Source: Clostridium sp. Marseille-P299 (lineage in GTDB: Bacteria > Bacillota > Clostridia > Lachnospirales > Lachnospiraceae). From it: a stretch of DNA of 64,000 nucleotides. Where the stretch lies: NCBI RefSeq assembly GCF_900078195.1, contig NZ_FJVE01000006.1, positions 188,501 through 252,500 of the forward strand, given 5' to 3'. Numbering within the stretch: the first letter of the stretch is position 1; every line of letters begins with the position of its first letter. Shown here piece after piece: positions 55,900 to 64,000 of this stretch. Position numbers and translations under genes: made by a program. Below the pieces are notes generated by a model. It ran no database searches and was not told where the DNA came from. It saw nothing but the letters and a program-made list of their open reading frames with translations.

Positions 55900-56484
55900 T
55901 TATCTTCTATACTTATTCTTATCATCCTCCGTAATCTCACGAATGACTTTACAAGGATTACCCACAGCTATTACACCGGATGGAATGTCTTTCGTTACTA
56001 CACTACCAGCTCCAATGACAGTATTATCTCCAATTGTAACACCTGGAAGTACAACGACATTAGCACCAATCCATACATTATTTCCAACGGTGATTGGATA
56101 AGCATACTCTAGACCTTCGTTTCTTTGCTCAATATCCAACGGATGCCCCGCTGTATGGAAACCACAGTTTGGAGCGATAAATACGTTATCTCCAAATGTA
56201 ACTTTAGCTGCATCAAGTATTACACAATTATGGTTCGTATAAAAATTTTCGCCAATTTCAATATTATATCCATAATCACAATAAAATGGAGCAGTGATAC
56301 AAAAACTATTTTTTGTTTTGCTAAATAGTTTTTTAATTATTTCTTCCTGCTCTTTTACTTGTGATGGTCTCAAATGATTAAACTCATAGCATAAATCCTT
56401 ACATACTGTACGGTCCTTGATAAGTTCATCATCATAATTTGCATTATACAATAATCCTTTGCTTGCTTTTTCTTTTTCTGTCAT
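55900..56484 (-). CDS. Maltose/galactoside O-acetyltransferase-like (left-handed beta-helix)
   Basis: The 194-residue enzyme has the family start MTEKEKASKGLLYNAND-like and a hexapeptide-repeat beta-helix (FYTNHNCVILDAAKVTFGDN...GANVVVLPGVTIGDNTVIGAGS). The catalytic histidine is in GFHTAGHP. It acetylates sugars from acetyl-CoA. The family start favours ATG 56484, although no good ribosome site precedes it; the frame is open to 56631. It is monocistronic, upstream of the divergent nagBA. Confidence 0.85.
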   Translation of the reverse strand: MTEKEKASKGLLYNANYDDELIKDRTVCKDLCYEFNHLRPSQVKEQEEIIKKLFSKTKNSFCITAPFYCDYGYNIEIGENFYTNHNCVILDAAKVTFGDNVFIAPNCGFHTAGHPLDIEQRNEGLEYAYPITVGNNVWIGANVVVLPGVTIGDNTVIGAGSVVTKDIPSGVIAVGNPCKVIREITEDDKNKYRR

Positions 56485-56631
56485 TATTTTTGTTTCGTAG
56501 TAGACAGTGTAATATGTATGTAAGTATTCTAAAAAAAGCATCCTACTTACTTTGCACATTAAAGTATCTACTACGTTCCCCTTTCTTAATTTATTGTGAA
56601 TCTTCCATCCATATAAACGAAATAAATGCAT

Positions 56632-56847
56632 CTATCTACTATATTAACTATTATAAAAATTTAGTCAATCCACCTATCACATACTAGAATCTTTGATAAA
56701 GTTCTATATATTTTCATTCTCTTTCATATGTCAATATCTTGGTAAACCCCACCTTTCATTTCTAGTGATTTCCCACATCTAATTTTTGCTATTTTTTGTT
56801 TATTTATGTTATCTTGCATAAAATATAAAATAATTTCCTATATTTAC
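56632..56847. other. Intergenic DNA upstream of nagBA
   Basis: AT-rich, no ORF, promoter or repeat recognised apart from the nagB promoter that follows. Confidence 0.4.
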
Positions 56848-56875
56848 TTGTAATTTATTTAAAATAAATTATACT
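56848..56875 (+). promoter_or_regulatory. Promoter of nagBA with a 19-bp palindrome in the spacer
   Basis: TTGTAA (56848-56853), 16 bp, TATACT (56870-56875). A perfect 9-1-9 palindrome (AATTTATTT-A-AAATAAATT, 56852-56870) fills the spacer. A second palindrome AATCCATTTGGATT lies at 56906-56919. These are candidate operators for an amino-sugar repressor (NagR-type). Confidence 0.65.
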
Positions 56876-56938
56876 TATGGTAATAATAACTGTACAATTT
56901 ATAAAAATCCATTTGGATTATAGAAAGGATTTATTACT

Positions 56939-57649
56939 ATGAAGATAATAACAGCAAATGACTATAACGATTTAAGCCGTAAAGCAGCAAATATTATTTC
57001 TGCGCAAGTTATCCTAAAACCAACAAGCATTCTTGGACTTGCAACTGGATCAACTCCTATCGGTACATATAAACAACTTATAAAATGGTATGAAAAAGGC
57101 GATATTGATTTTTCAATGGTTACTTCAGTGAACTTAGATGAATATTGTGGTTTATCTGGAGAAAGCGAGCAAAGCTATCGATACTTTATGGATACCAATT
57201 TATTTAACCATATAAATATAAACAAAAATAAAACACATGTACCAAACGGACTTGCAAAAGATTTGGAACAAGAATGTATTAACTACGATACAATGATCAA
57301 TGACCTTGGTGGTATTGATATGCAATTATTAGGTATCGGCCATAATGGTCACATTGGTTTTAATGAACCTAACATTAAATTTGAAAAAACAACACATATT
57401 GTGGACTTAGATAAAAGTACGATTGAGGCAAATGCTAGATTTTTTGACTCCATTGATGATGTTCCAAAACAAGCAATAACTATGGGTATTAAATCTATTA
57501 TGCATGCAAGACATGTATTACTAATCGCAAATGGACCAGACAAAGAAGAGATAGTAAAGAAAGCTTTATTTGGCCCTATTACACCAGACGTTCCTGCATC
57601 CATACTTCAATTACATCCTAATCTAACAGTAATTCAATGCTTTAAATAA
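56939..57649 (+). CDS. nagB: Glucosamine-6-phosphate deaminase
   Basis: The 236-residue enzyme converts glucosamine-6-phosphate to fructose-6-phosphate and ammonia. It has LATGSTPIGTYKQL (phosphate site), VNLDEYCGL (catalytic Asp), and GIGHNGHIGFNEP (catalytic His/Asp loop). GAAAGG precedes the ATG. It lies 12 nt before nagA, in one operon for GlcNAc use. Confidence 0.96.
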   Translation: MKIITANDYNDLSRKAANIISAQVILKPTSILGLATGSTPIGTYKQLIKWYEKGDIDFSMVTSVNLDEYCGLSGESEQSYRYFMDTNLFNHININKNKTHVPNGLAKDLEQECINYDTMINDLGGIDMQLLGIGHNGHIGFNEPNIKFEKTTHIVDLDKSTIEANARFFDSIDDVPKQAITMGIKSIMHARHVLLIANGPDKEEIVKKALFGPITPDVPASILQLHPNLTVIQCFK

Positions 57650-57661
57650 GGAGGTTTTTAT

Positions 57662-58783
57662 ATGGTATTTAAACATGCAAATGTCTTTATTGACGGACAT
57701 TTTAAAAAAGTTGATATTGAAACAAAAGATGATCGAATCATTGCAATCTCAGATTCCATTGATTCGGAAGAATTTATTGATTGTACAGGAAAGTATATAT
57801 TACCTGGATTTCTCGACATCCATTCCCACGGATGCGTTGGTTTTGATTTTACCAATGGTACCGAAGAAGAAATTATTGCAATGTGCAAGTACTATGCAAG
57901 TAAGGGTATCACTTCTGTTTTAGCTACTGTTATGACAGAACAATATTCAGTACTAAAACAATCTATGTTAAACATTAAATCTGTAATGCATACCGATTAT
58001 TCTGGAAGTTCAATTCTTGGAATTAATATGGAAGGCCCATTTTTAGGTGCTGATAAAAAAGGTGCTCATGATGAGAAATATCTTCGTCCAATTGATGAAA
58101 ATATGTTTAATGAATTAAACGAGCTATCTGGAAATTGCATTCGATTAGTAGATATCGATCCTAAAAAAGAAGGAGCTCTTGAATTTATTAAAAATCATAG
58201 TAAAACAAAAACTATTTCACTTGCTCACACCAGCTGTAATTATGATTTAGCTTGTGAAGCCTTTGATGCCGGTGCTACGCATATCACCCATTTATTCAAT
58301 GCTATGAATGGTCTTCATCACCGTGAACCAGGTTTAATTGGTGCAATGTCAGATTATGATGTTCATGCAGAACTCATTACGGATGGCATTCATATTCACC
58401 CTGCCGTAGTTCGTATGATGTTTAAACTAGATCCACAAAAAATGATTATAATTTCTGATTCAATGAGTGCAAGCGGTTTAGAGGATGGCCTTTATTCTCT
58501 TGGTGGTCAAGATGTTTATGTAACGAATAAAAAAGCCACCTTAAAGGATGGTACAATCGCTGGTTCTACAACCAACGTACATGAAGCATTGCTAAATTGT
58601 ATCCGCTTTGGTGTTAAGAAGGAAGATGCTATCTTAAGTGCTACAAAGATACCTGCGAAATCAATTAAAGCTGATCATGAAGTGGGTGAAATAAGTATCG
58701 GTAAAAAGGCCAATTTATTAATTACCGATGAAGATATATCCATTGAACAAGTTTTTATAAATGGTAAGGAATTTAATTTATAA
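57662..58783 (+). CDS. nagA: N-acetylglucosamine-6-phosphate deacetylase
   Basis: The 373-residue amidohydrolase makes GlcN-6-phosphate, the substrate of NagB. It has DIHSHGCVGFDF, NMEGPFLG (metal Glu), SLAHTSCNYDLA, ITHLFNAMNGLHHREPGL and the catalytic Asp in IIISDSMSASG. GGAGG precedes the ATG. The operon has no transport gene in the window. Confidence 0.95.
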   Translation: MVFKHANVFIDGHFKKVDIETKDDRIIAISDSIDSEEFIDCTGKYILPGFLDIHSHGCVGFDFTNGTEEEIIAMCKYYASKGITSVLATVMTEQYSVLKQSMLNIKSVMHTDYSGSSILGINMEGPFLGADKKGAHDEKYLRPIDENMFNELNELSGNCIRLVDIDPKKEGALEFIKNHSKTKTISLAHTSCNYDLACEAFDAGATHITHLFNAMNGLHHREPGLIGAMSDYDVHAELITDGIHIHPAVVRMMFKLDPQKMIIISDSMSASGLEDGLYSLGGQDVYVTNKKATLKDGTIAGSTTNVHEALLNCIRFGVKKEDAILSATKIPAKSIKADHEVGEISIGKKANLLITDEDISIEQVFINGKEFNL

Positions 58784-58963
58784 GATTTATTTTTATAATA
58801 TTTATTTTATAATATTTATTTTATAGTATTTAAATTCATATATCGATTTTTATGCAATTACATGCAGATAATTTTTACTTAAAAAAACAAAATATTAGGC
58901 TCCATAATAAATAATTTTAAACATAAATTAATACATATCAAACTTATACACTAACATAATCTT
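58784..58963. other. AT-rich gap after nagA with short TTTATTTTATAATA repeats
   Basis: Two to three degenerate TTTATTTTATAATA-type units lie at 58786-58830. No ORF. Confidence 0.4.
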
Positions 58964-59022
58964 AAAATCCCAGATATACAAAAAAGGAACGGTTTCCTCC
59001 CTCCTCGTATATCTGGGATTTT
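58964..59022. terminator. Strong 16-bp hairpin after nagBA
   Basis: AAAATCCCAGATATAC (58964-58979) pairs perfectly with 59007-59022, with an inner AAGGAAC/GGTTTCCT pair. T- and A-rich flanks suit termination in either direction. Confidence 0.8.
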
Positions 59023-59111
59023 ATATCTTTGAAAAAATAATACTTATAAAAGAATTGTTAAATAAAACATAGGCAAAATTCTAAAATCAATTATATTTTA
59101 GATAAATAAAA

Positions 59112-59186
59112 CAACAGGAAGATCACTTCAACTTCTAAGATGTATTCCCATCTTAAAATATTAAAATATCTTCCTGCTGATTTTTT
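59112..59186. terminator. Terminator of the V-ATPase operon (also plus-strand capable)
   Basis: CAACAGGAAGAT (59112-59123) pairs with ATCTTCCTGCTG (59168-59179), with an inner AAGATG/CATCTT hairpin. TTTTTT follows on the plus strand and TTTTATTTA on the minus strand. Confidence 0.75.
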
Positions 59187-59322
59187 CATATAAGCCTTGC
59201 TAAATTCTATAAGATTCAACCACAACAATTCTTACAAAGCATTTTATTAATAACAAGAGTTTATATATGTTAATCGTGCTAAAACTCTATAACACTGTGA
59301 ATTTAATACTTAGGTAATACGA

Positions 59323-59985
59323 TTACCATTCTCTTTCACTATACTTATGTGCTTGCTCTAACATCATATCTTTAACTTTCATTAAACGAATTTGAGTACT
59401 TCTCTCATTTTCATCTAATTTCATAACAATATACTTAATATTCTCTTGCATTCTTGGAATCATAACATGCTCTAGAGCATTTACTCTTCTTCTTGTTTTT
59501 TCAATTTCTGCTGCCATGAGCTGACAAGACTTTTCACATTCAGCCAAACGTAGCATATCTGGCAATACATCGGCCAATGCTTTCACGGAATCATCAAGGT
59601 CACTTGAAGTAAATGCATAACCATAGGAATAAATATCGTTTGCATCTGGTGTCTTCGTCTTATACTCAAATACAGGAATCTCTACACTCATAACATTCCT
59701 TGTACTTGTTTCTAAGAAAACTTCCTGTTTTGGTGCAAGTAATGCAACATTTAGCACTTCTTCTTGCATAACCGCACGAGCTAACACGAAATTCTTGTTT
59801 GCTTCATAAATCTTTTCTTCGACCCGTTCACGTAATGCTTTATTCTCACGAACTAATTCTAGAAATTGACGCATTAATTCATCGCGTTTATCTTTTAAGA
59901 GCTTATGCCCACGGACTGCAGTTGTTAACTTTTTCTTTAAGCGCGTTAATTCCATACGCGTTGGATTTACATGCGTTTGCGCCAT
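59323..59985 (-). CDS. ntpD: V-type ATPase subunit D (central stalk)
   Basis: The 220-residue, largely coiled-coil protein has the subunit D start VNPTRMELTRLKKKLTTAVRGHKLLKDKRDELMRQF. It forms the rotor shaft with subunit F. It is 14 nt downstream of ntpB and is the last gene of the operon. Confidence 0.94.
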   Translation of the reverse strand: MAQTHVNPTRMELTRLKKKLTTAVRGHKLLKDKRDELMRQFLELVRENKALRERVEEKIYEANKNFVLARAVMQEEVLNVALLAPKQEVFLETSTRNVMSVEIPVFEYKTKTPDANDIYSYGYAFTSSDLDDSVKALADVLPDMLRLAECEKSCQLMAAEIEKTRRRVNALEHVMIPRMQENIKYIVMKLDENERSTQIRLMKVKDMMLEQAHKYSEREW

Positions 59986-59999
59986 ACCTGCACCCCCTT

Positions 60000-61370
60000 C
60001 TATTTACCATAATACTCGTCTAGATATTCATCCTTGATTCTCTTTAGCTCTGCTCTTGGTAAAATGGATAACAATTCCCAACCAAGAGTTAATGTCTCTT
60101 CTATATCACGATTTGCATAATATCCTTGTGAAACATATCTTGCTTCAAATTCTTCTGCAAATTTCGCATATAACTTATCAATATCTGTTAAAGCTGCTTC
60201 ACCAAGAACAACCATCAATTCCTTCGCTTCTTTACCTCTAGCATAAGCTGCAAATAACTGATTCATTGTGTTCGCATGATCGGCTCTTGTTTTTCCTTCT
60301 CCAATACCCTTATCCTTCAAACGAGAAAGTGATGGTAATACATCAATTGGAGGTGTAACTCCCTGACGGAAAAGTTCACGACTAAGGATAATCTGTCCTT
60401 CTGTAATATAACCTGTTAAGTCAGGAATTGGATGTGTTTTATCATCCTCAGGCATTGTTAAAATAGGAATTAATGTAATACTACCATCCTTTCCTTTTTG
60501 ACGTCCTGCTCTTTCATAAAGGGAAGCTAAGTCAGTATACATATAACCTGGGTAACCACGACGTCCTGGAACCTCTTTACGAGCAGCAGATACTTCACGA
60601 AGAGAATCCGCATAGTTTGTAATATCCGTCAAAATAACAAGTACATGCATACCTTTTTCAAAGGCAAGGTATTCAGCAGCAGTAAGTGCCATACGTGGTG
60701 TTGCGATACGTTCAACCGCTGGATCATTTGCTAAGTTAACAAACATTACAGTACGATCAATCGCTCCAGTTTCACGGAAACTTTCCTTAAAGAAGTTCGC
60801 TTCTTCAAAAGTAATACCAATCGCAGCAAATACAACCGCAAAGTTCGAATCGTTTCCACGAACCTTCGCTTGACGTGCAATCTGAGCTGCTAATTCAGCA
60901 TGTGGCAAACCACTGGCTGAGAAAATAGGTAATTTTTGTCCACGAACTAATGTATTTAGTCCATCAATTGCAGAAACTCCTGTTTGAATAAATTCTTGAG
61001 GATAATTTCTTGCAGCTGGATTCATTGGAAGACCATTGATATCCAAGCGTTTTTCAGGTAAAATCTCAGGACCATCATCAATAGGACGTCCAAGACCGTC
61101 AAATACACGACTTAACATATCATCGGATACACCAAGTTCCATGCTTCGTCCTAGAAAACGTACTTTACTGCTTGCAAGATTAATACCAGTGGAACTTTCA
61201 AATAACTGTACAAGTGCGTTGCTTCCGTCGATTTCAAGTACTTTACAACGACGTCTTTCACCACTTGCTAATTCAATTTCTCCTAATTCATTATAGGTTA
61301 CATTCTCTACACCATGTACTAACATGAGAGGACCTGCAACCTCTTTTATGGTTCTATACTCCTTTGGCAT
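60000..61370 (-). CDS. ntpB: V-type ATPase subunit B (non-catalytic)
   Basis: The 456-residue regulatory subunit has [18 protein letters not shown], with no canonical Walker A as expected for the B subunit, and [35 protein letters not shown] and [25 protein letters not shown]. Its ATG overlaps the ntpA stop by 1 nt (TAATG), so translation is coupled. Confidence 0.96.
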   Translation of the reverse strand: MPKEYRTIKEVAGPLMLVHGVENVTYNELGEIELASGERRRCKVLEIDGSNALVQLFESSTGINLASSKVRFLGRSMELGVSDDMLSRVFDGLGRPIDDGPEILPEKRLDINGLPMNPAARNYPQEFIQTGVSAIDGLNTLVRGQKLPIFSASGLPHAELAAQIARQAKVRGNDSNFAVVFAAIGITFEEANFFKESFRETGAIDRTVMFVNLANDPAVERIATPRMALTAAEYLAFEKGMHVLVILTDITNYADSLREVSAARKEVPGRRGYPGYMYTDLASLYERAGRQKGKDGSITLIPILTMPEDDKTHPIPDLTGYITEGQIILSRELFRQGVTPPIDVLPSLSRLKDKGIGEGKTRADHANTMNQLFAAYARGKEAKELMVVLGEAALTDIDKLYAKFAEEFEARYVSQGYYANRDIEETLTLGWELLSILPRAELKRIKDEYLDEYYGK

Positions 61371-63151
61371 TAGGCATCCTCCTTCTGTAATAATTCTTCT
61401 GTCTGGTTATGTAGAGTATTTAAAATACGATAGAATTCTTCTTCCATAAGCTCTGCTTTTACATACTTAAAACGTCCAATATTTTCTCTTACTGGTAGCT
61501 TAACTAATGCATCAATACTAACGCCTTTAGAAAGTGCATCCAAAGAGATATCATAGTAATTAAGTACAAGTTCCATCATGCGATACTGCTTATCAAGAGA
61601 GGTATAAGTATCCACTTCATGGAATGCATCTTGATGAAGGAAGTCTTCACGAATGGAACGAGCTGCTTCTAGTTTAAGACGGTCTGGTGCAGAAAGTGCA
61701 TCCATACCTACTAACTTAACGATTTCATCAAGTTCTGATTCATCATGTAGCATCTTCATAATTCTAGCTCTTAAATCCATATAGTCATCATGAACATTAT
61801 TATTAAACCATTTTCCTAAACGATCTACATATAAGGAATAACTTGTTAACCAGTTAATTGCTGGGAAATGTCTTCTATAAGCAAGGTTTGAATCAAGACC
61901 CCAGAATACTTTTACAATACGTAAGGTAGCCTGAGATACTGGTTCTGAAATATCACCACCTGGAGGGGATACTGCTCCAATTACGGATAATGCTCCTTCT
62001 CTTCCTTCTTTACCAGTGGAAATAACTCTACCAGCTCTTTCATAAAATTGTGCCAAACGGCTACCTAAATAAGCTGGATAACCTTCTTCACCTGGCATTT
62101 CTTCAAGACGACCAGACATTTCACGAAGTGCCTCTGCCCAACGGGATGTAGAATCAGCCATAAGTGCTACGGAATATCCCATATCACGGAAATATTCAGC
62201 GATTGTAATACCAACATAGATGGATGCCTCACGTGCAGCAACTGGCATGTCAGATGTATTGGCGATTAATACAGTTCTTTCCATTAAGGAATGACCTGTT
62301 TTTGGATCCTTTAACTCTGGGAACTCATTTAATACGTCTGTCATCTCATTTCCACGTTCACCACAACCGATGTAAACTACGATATCAGCTTCTGCCCATT
62401 TTGCAAGCTGATGTTGTACAACTGTTTTACCACTACCAAATGGTCCTGGAACTGCTGCAACACCACCTTTAGCAATTGGGAATAACGTATCAATAACACG
62501 TTGTCCTGTTACTAATGGCATATCTGGTGATAGTTTTTCTTTATATGGACGGCCAACACGTACTGGCCATTTTTGCATCATTGTAACTTTATGTTCAGTA
62601 CCATCCGCTGCTGTTATCACTGCAACTGGATCTTCTATGCGATAATCTCCATCTTCAATGGAAGTTACTTTACCAGAAACACGATGTGGCACCATGATTT
62701 TATGAGTAACGATTTCTGTTTCCTCTACTGTACCAATGATGTCTCCAGCTTCAACTTCATCTCCGACATTTACACACTTCTTAAAATTCCAAACAGTTTC
62801 TCTCTTTAATGCAGGTAGTTCAACACCTCTTGTTAAACTATTACCCACTGCATTCATGATATCAACCAATGGTCTTTGAATACCATCAAATATACTTCCA
62901 ATTAATCCTGGTCCAAGTTCAACGCTAAGTGGTGCACCTGTGGATTCTACTGGTTCCCCTGGTCCTAAGCCAGATGTTTCTTCATAAACCTGAATAGAAG
63001 CTTGGTCACCATGAATTTCTATGATCTCACCGATGAGTCGTTGATTGCTTACACGTACCACGTCAAACATATCTGCATCACGCATACCTTCTGCAATTAC
63101 CAAGGGTCCAGCAACTTTTTTAATTATTCCTGTACTCATTGCATTATTCAC
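61370..63151 (-). CDS. ntpA: V-type ATPase subunit A (catalytic)
   Basis: The 593-residue catalytic subunit has Walker [12 protein letters not shown] (near 232), the catalytic GERGNE (near 262), [33 protein letters not shown] and the family-specific non-homologous region near 110-190. Together with B it forms the hexameric head. In Clostridia this enzyme may pump H+ or Na+ in either direction. It is 10 nt downstream of ntpF. Confidence 0.97.
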   Translation of the reverse strand: MNNAMSTGIIKKVAGPLVIAEGMRDADMFDVVRVSNQRLIGEIIEIHGDQASIQVYEETSGLGPGEPVESTGAPLSVELGPGLIGSIFDGIQRPLVDIMNAVGNSLTRGVELPALKRETVWNFKKCVNVGDEVEAGDIIGTVEETEIVTHKIMVPHRVSGKVTSIEDGDYRIEDPVAVITAADGTEHKVTMMQKWPVRVGRPYKEKLSPDMPLVTGQRVIDTLFPIAKGGVAAVPGPFGSGKTVVQHQLAKWAEADIVVYIGCGERGNEMTDVLNEFPELKDPKTGHSLMERTVLIANTSDMPVAAREASIYVGITIAEYFRDMGYSVALMADSTSRWAEALREMSGRLEEMPGEEGYPAYLGSRLAQFYERAGRVISTGKEGREGALSVIGAVSPPGGDISEPVSQATLRIVKVFWGLDSNLAYRRHFPAINWLTSYSLYVDRLGKWFNNNVHDDYMDLRARIMKMLHDESELDEIVKLVGMDALSAPDRLKLEAARSIREDFLHQDAFHEVDTYTSLDKQYRMMELVLNYYDISLDALSKGVSIDALVKLPVRENIGRFKYVKAELMEEEFYRILNTLHNQTEELLQKEDA

Positions 63152-63161
63152 CTACTTTTTC

Positions 63162-63488
63162 TTATTTTTCTTCCATGTTGAAAATGATATCGGAACCAAC
63201 GGCTCTCTCCACTGATTTTTTTACATTTAACATACCCTTTCCGGTATTTCCAGATACTCCAGGTATTGGAATGATTGCCGGAAGAGGCTCATTACGATAA
63301 ACATCAATTTCTTCTGAAAGTTCTTCTTGTAATTTCTCTGTTACATATATCACCGCATAAGATTGCCCTACAATCTCACGTAATTTTTTAACTGCGCTCT
63401 CCCTATCACTGACTGGGAAAGTGTCAAGTCCTAATGCAGCGAATCCATATATGCTATCTCGGTCTCCTAAAACTGCTATTTTATACAT
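63162..63488 (-). CDS. ntpF: V-type ATPase subunit F
   Basis: The 108-residue small stalk subunit has the family start MYKIAVLGDRDSIYGFAALGLDTFPV and the late IIPIPGVSGNTGKGM block (called NtpG in Enterococcus nomenclature). It starts 8 nt inside the end of ntpC and is translationally coupled to it. Confidence 0.93.
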   Translation of the reverse strand: MYKIAVLGDRDSIYGFAALGLDTFPVSDRESAVKKLREIVGQSYAVIYVTEKLQEELSEEIDVYRNEPLPAIIPIPGVSGNTGKGMLNVKKSVERAVGSDIIFNMEEK

Positions 63489-64000
63489 ACGAATCCCTAA
63501 TCCTTTCCCTGATGATATCCTCAGAAAGAGAATTTCGTTTACCAGATAAAATAATTCTTACTGTTTTCAACTCGTTATCACGCGCCAGAATATAAGCTGC
63601 CAGTGGTGATACCGTGAAAGGATTGTACTTTTGTGGTCCAATTTTCGCGATTAGCATATTGTCACACCATCGTTCAAAGGAAGATAATGACTCCTTAATC
63701 GCAAAAGAAGCATCCGCGTAAACCGTTGAATTAATATATTCAATGACTGCATCTACATTTTGTAATGCTGCATCGATTAATGATTCAAGATTAAGGGTTT
63801 CACATTCTGTCATTGCACGCAAATAAAACTCTTTGCTTTTATTCGTATTACATCCTCGAATTGCAATCTTTATGTTTGCTACAGCAACTTTAAGCTCCGC
63901 ATATAATGATAAAAGTTCATTCTTAGAAGACTTTCCAGCCTTATAAATTGCTTCTAGTGCACCTTTATCAATGATCATATCGCATAATTGCCCATCACCT
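63481..64000 (-). CDS. ntpC: V-type ATPase subunit C (C-terminal part, runs off right edge)
   Basis: The frame is open to base 64000 and continues beyond, so at least 173 residues are seen of a protein usually about 330 long. It is helical and matches the C-terminal half of subunit C (SPLAAYILARDNELKTVRIILSGKRN, RIRDSYV end). It is the stalk component that contacts the membrane ring. Subunits I, K and E are expected just outside the window. Confidence 0.88.
   Translation of the reverse strand, partial: GDGQLCDMIIDKGALEAIYKAGKSSKNELLSLYAELKVAVANIKIAIRGCNTNKSKEFYLRAMTECETLNLESLIDAALQNVDAVIEYINSTVYADASFAIKESLSSFERWCDNMLIAKIGPQKYNPFTVSPLAAYILARDNELKTVRIILSGKRNSLSEDIIRERIRDSYV

Noticed and set aside
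55616..55934. Two opposed ORFs of about 90 codons
   Set aside because: They overlap on opposite strands, lack ribosome sites and show no domain; treated as non-coding or relic DNA.

Overview
The window looks like chromosome from a low-GC, anaerobic Gram-positive of the Clostridia, most likely a Lachnospiraceae member close to Lachnoclostridium (Clostridium) phytofermentans. The reasons are very AT-rich intergenic DNA, strong AGGAGG ribosome binding sites, consensus sigma-A promoters, frequent TTG starts, an ntp/V-type ATPase operon, anaerobic class III ribonucleotide reductase, an M-box ahead of mgtE and DUF3793. The species is an inference. No phage, CRISPR array, intact insertion sequence, rRNA or tRNA was seen.

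Layout. 1-584: start of a membrane-anchored SH3 protein that runs off the left edge. 836-5713: acetyltransferase/DUF2156 pair, CBS-ACT protein, argH and a CBS protein. 5876-9592: ABC exporter plus SdpR/SdpI-like operon with a consensus promoter, a perfect 34-bp palindrome and a long repeat-rich leader. 9945-17593: phosphotransferase, DUF2752/DUF4234 membrane pair, esterase, paired ABC exporter and amidohydrolase. 18072-21710: CorC-type protein, then mgtE behind an M-box riboswitch with an unassigned 33-codon ORF between them. 21865-26958: Mrp ATPase with a DUF134 regulator, MATE pump, ilvN-ilvC. 27177-30515: tandem chemoreceptors, one broken by an in-frame TAG. 30550-35984: a stand-alone condensation-domain protein, then a large FMN-binding repeat protein divergent from apbE. 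36142-48792: purA, dut, M18 aminopeptidase, LysR, aldehyde dehydrogenase, 92-bp repeats, YaiI, purB/purF/purC and two poorly known genes. 48811-58783: nrdD-nrdG with NrdR-like boxes, acetylesterase, ferritin, a DUF3793 gene behind a Fur-like box, acetyltransferase, nagB-nagA. 59323-64000: ntpC(partial)-F-A-B-D.

How genes fit together. ApbE would attach FMN to the adjacent extracytoplasmic FMN-binding protein. The M-box would couple mgtE to Mg2+. SdpR would repress its own ABC-SdpR-SdpI operon. DUF134 would control Mrp. NrdR would control nrdD-nrdG. Ferritin and DUF3793 form an iron-linked patch. The most unusual items are the split FMN-binding protein with near-identical inserts, the small ORF in the mgtE leader, the sdp-like operon leader, and the 92-bp repeats whose hairpin shows a compensatory base change. 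A recurring trait is degenerate short tandem repeats in intergenic DNA, each with a different unit.
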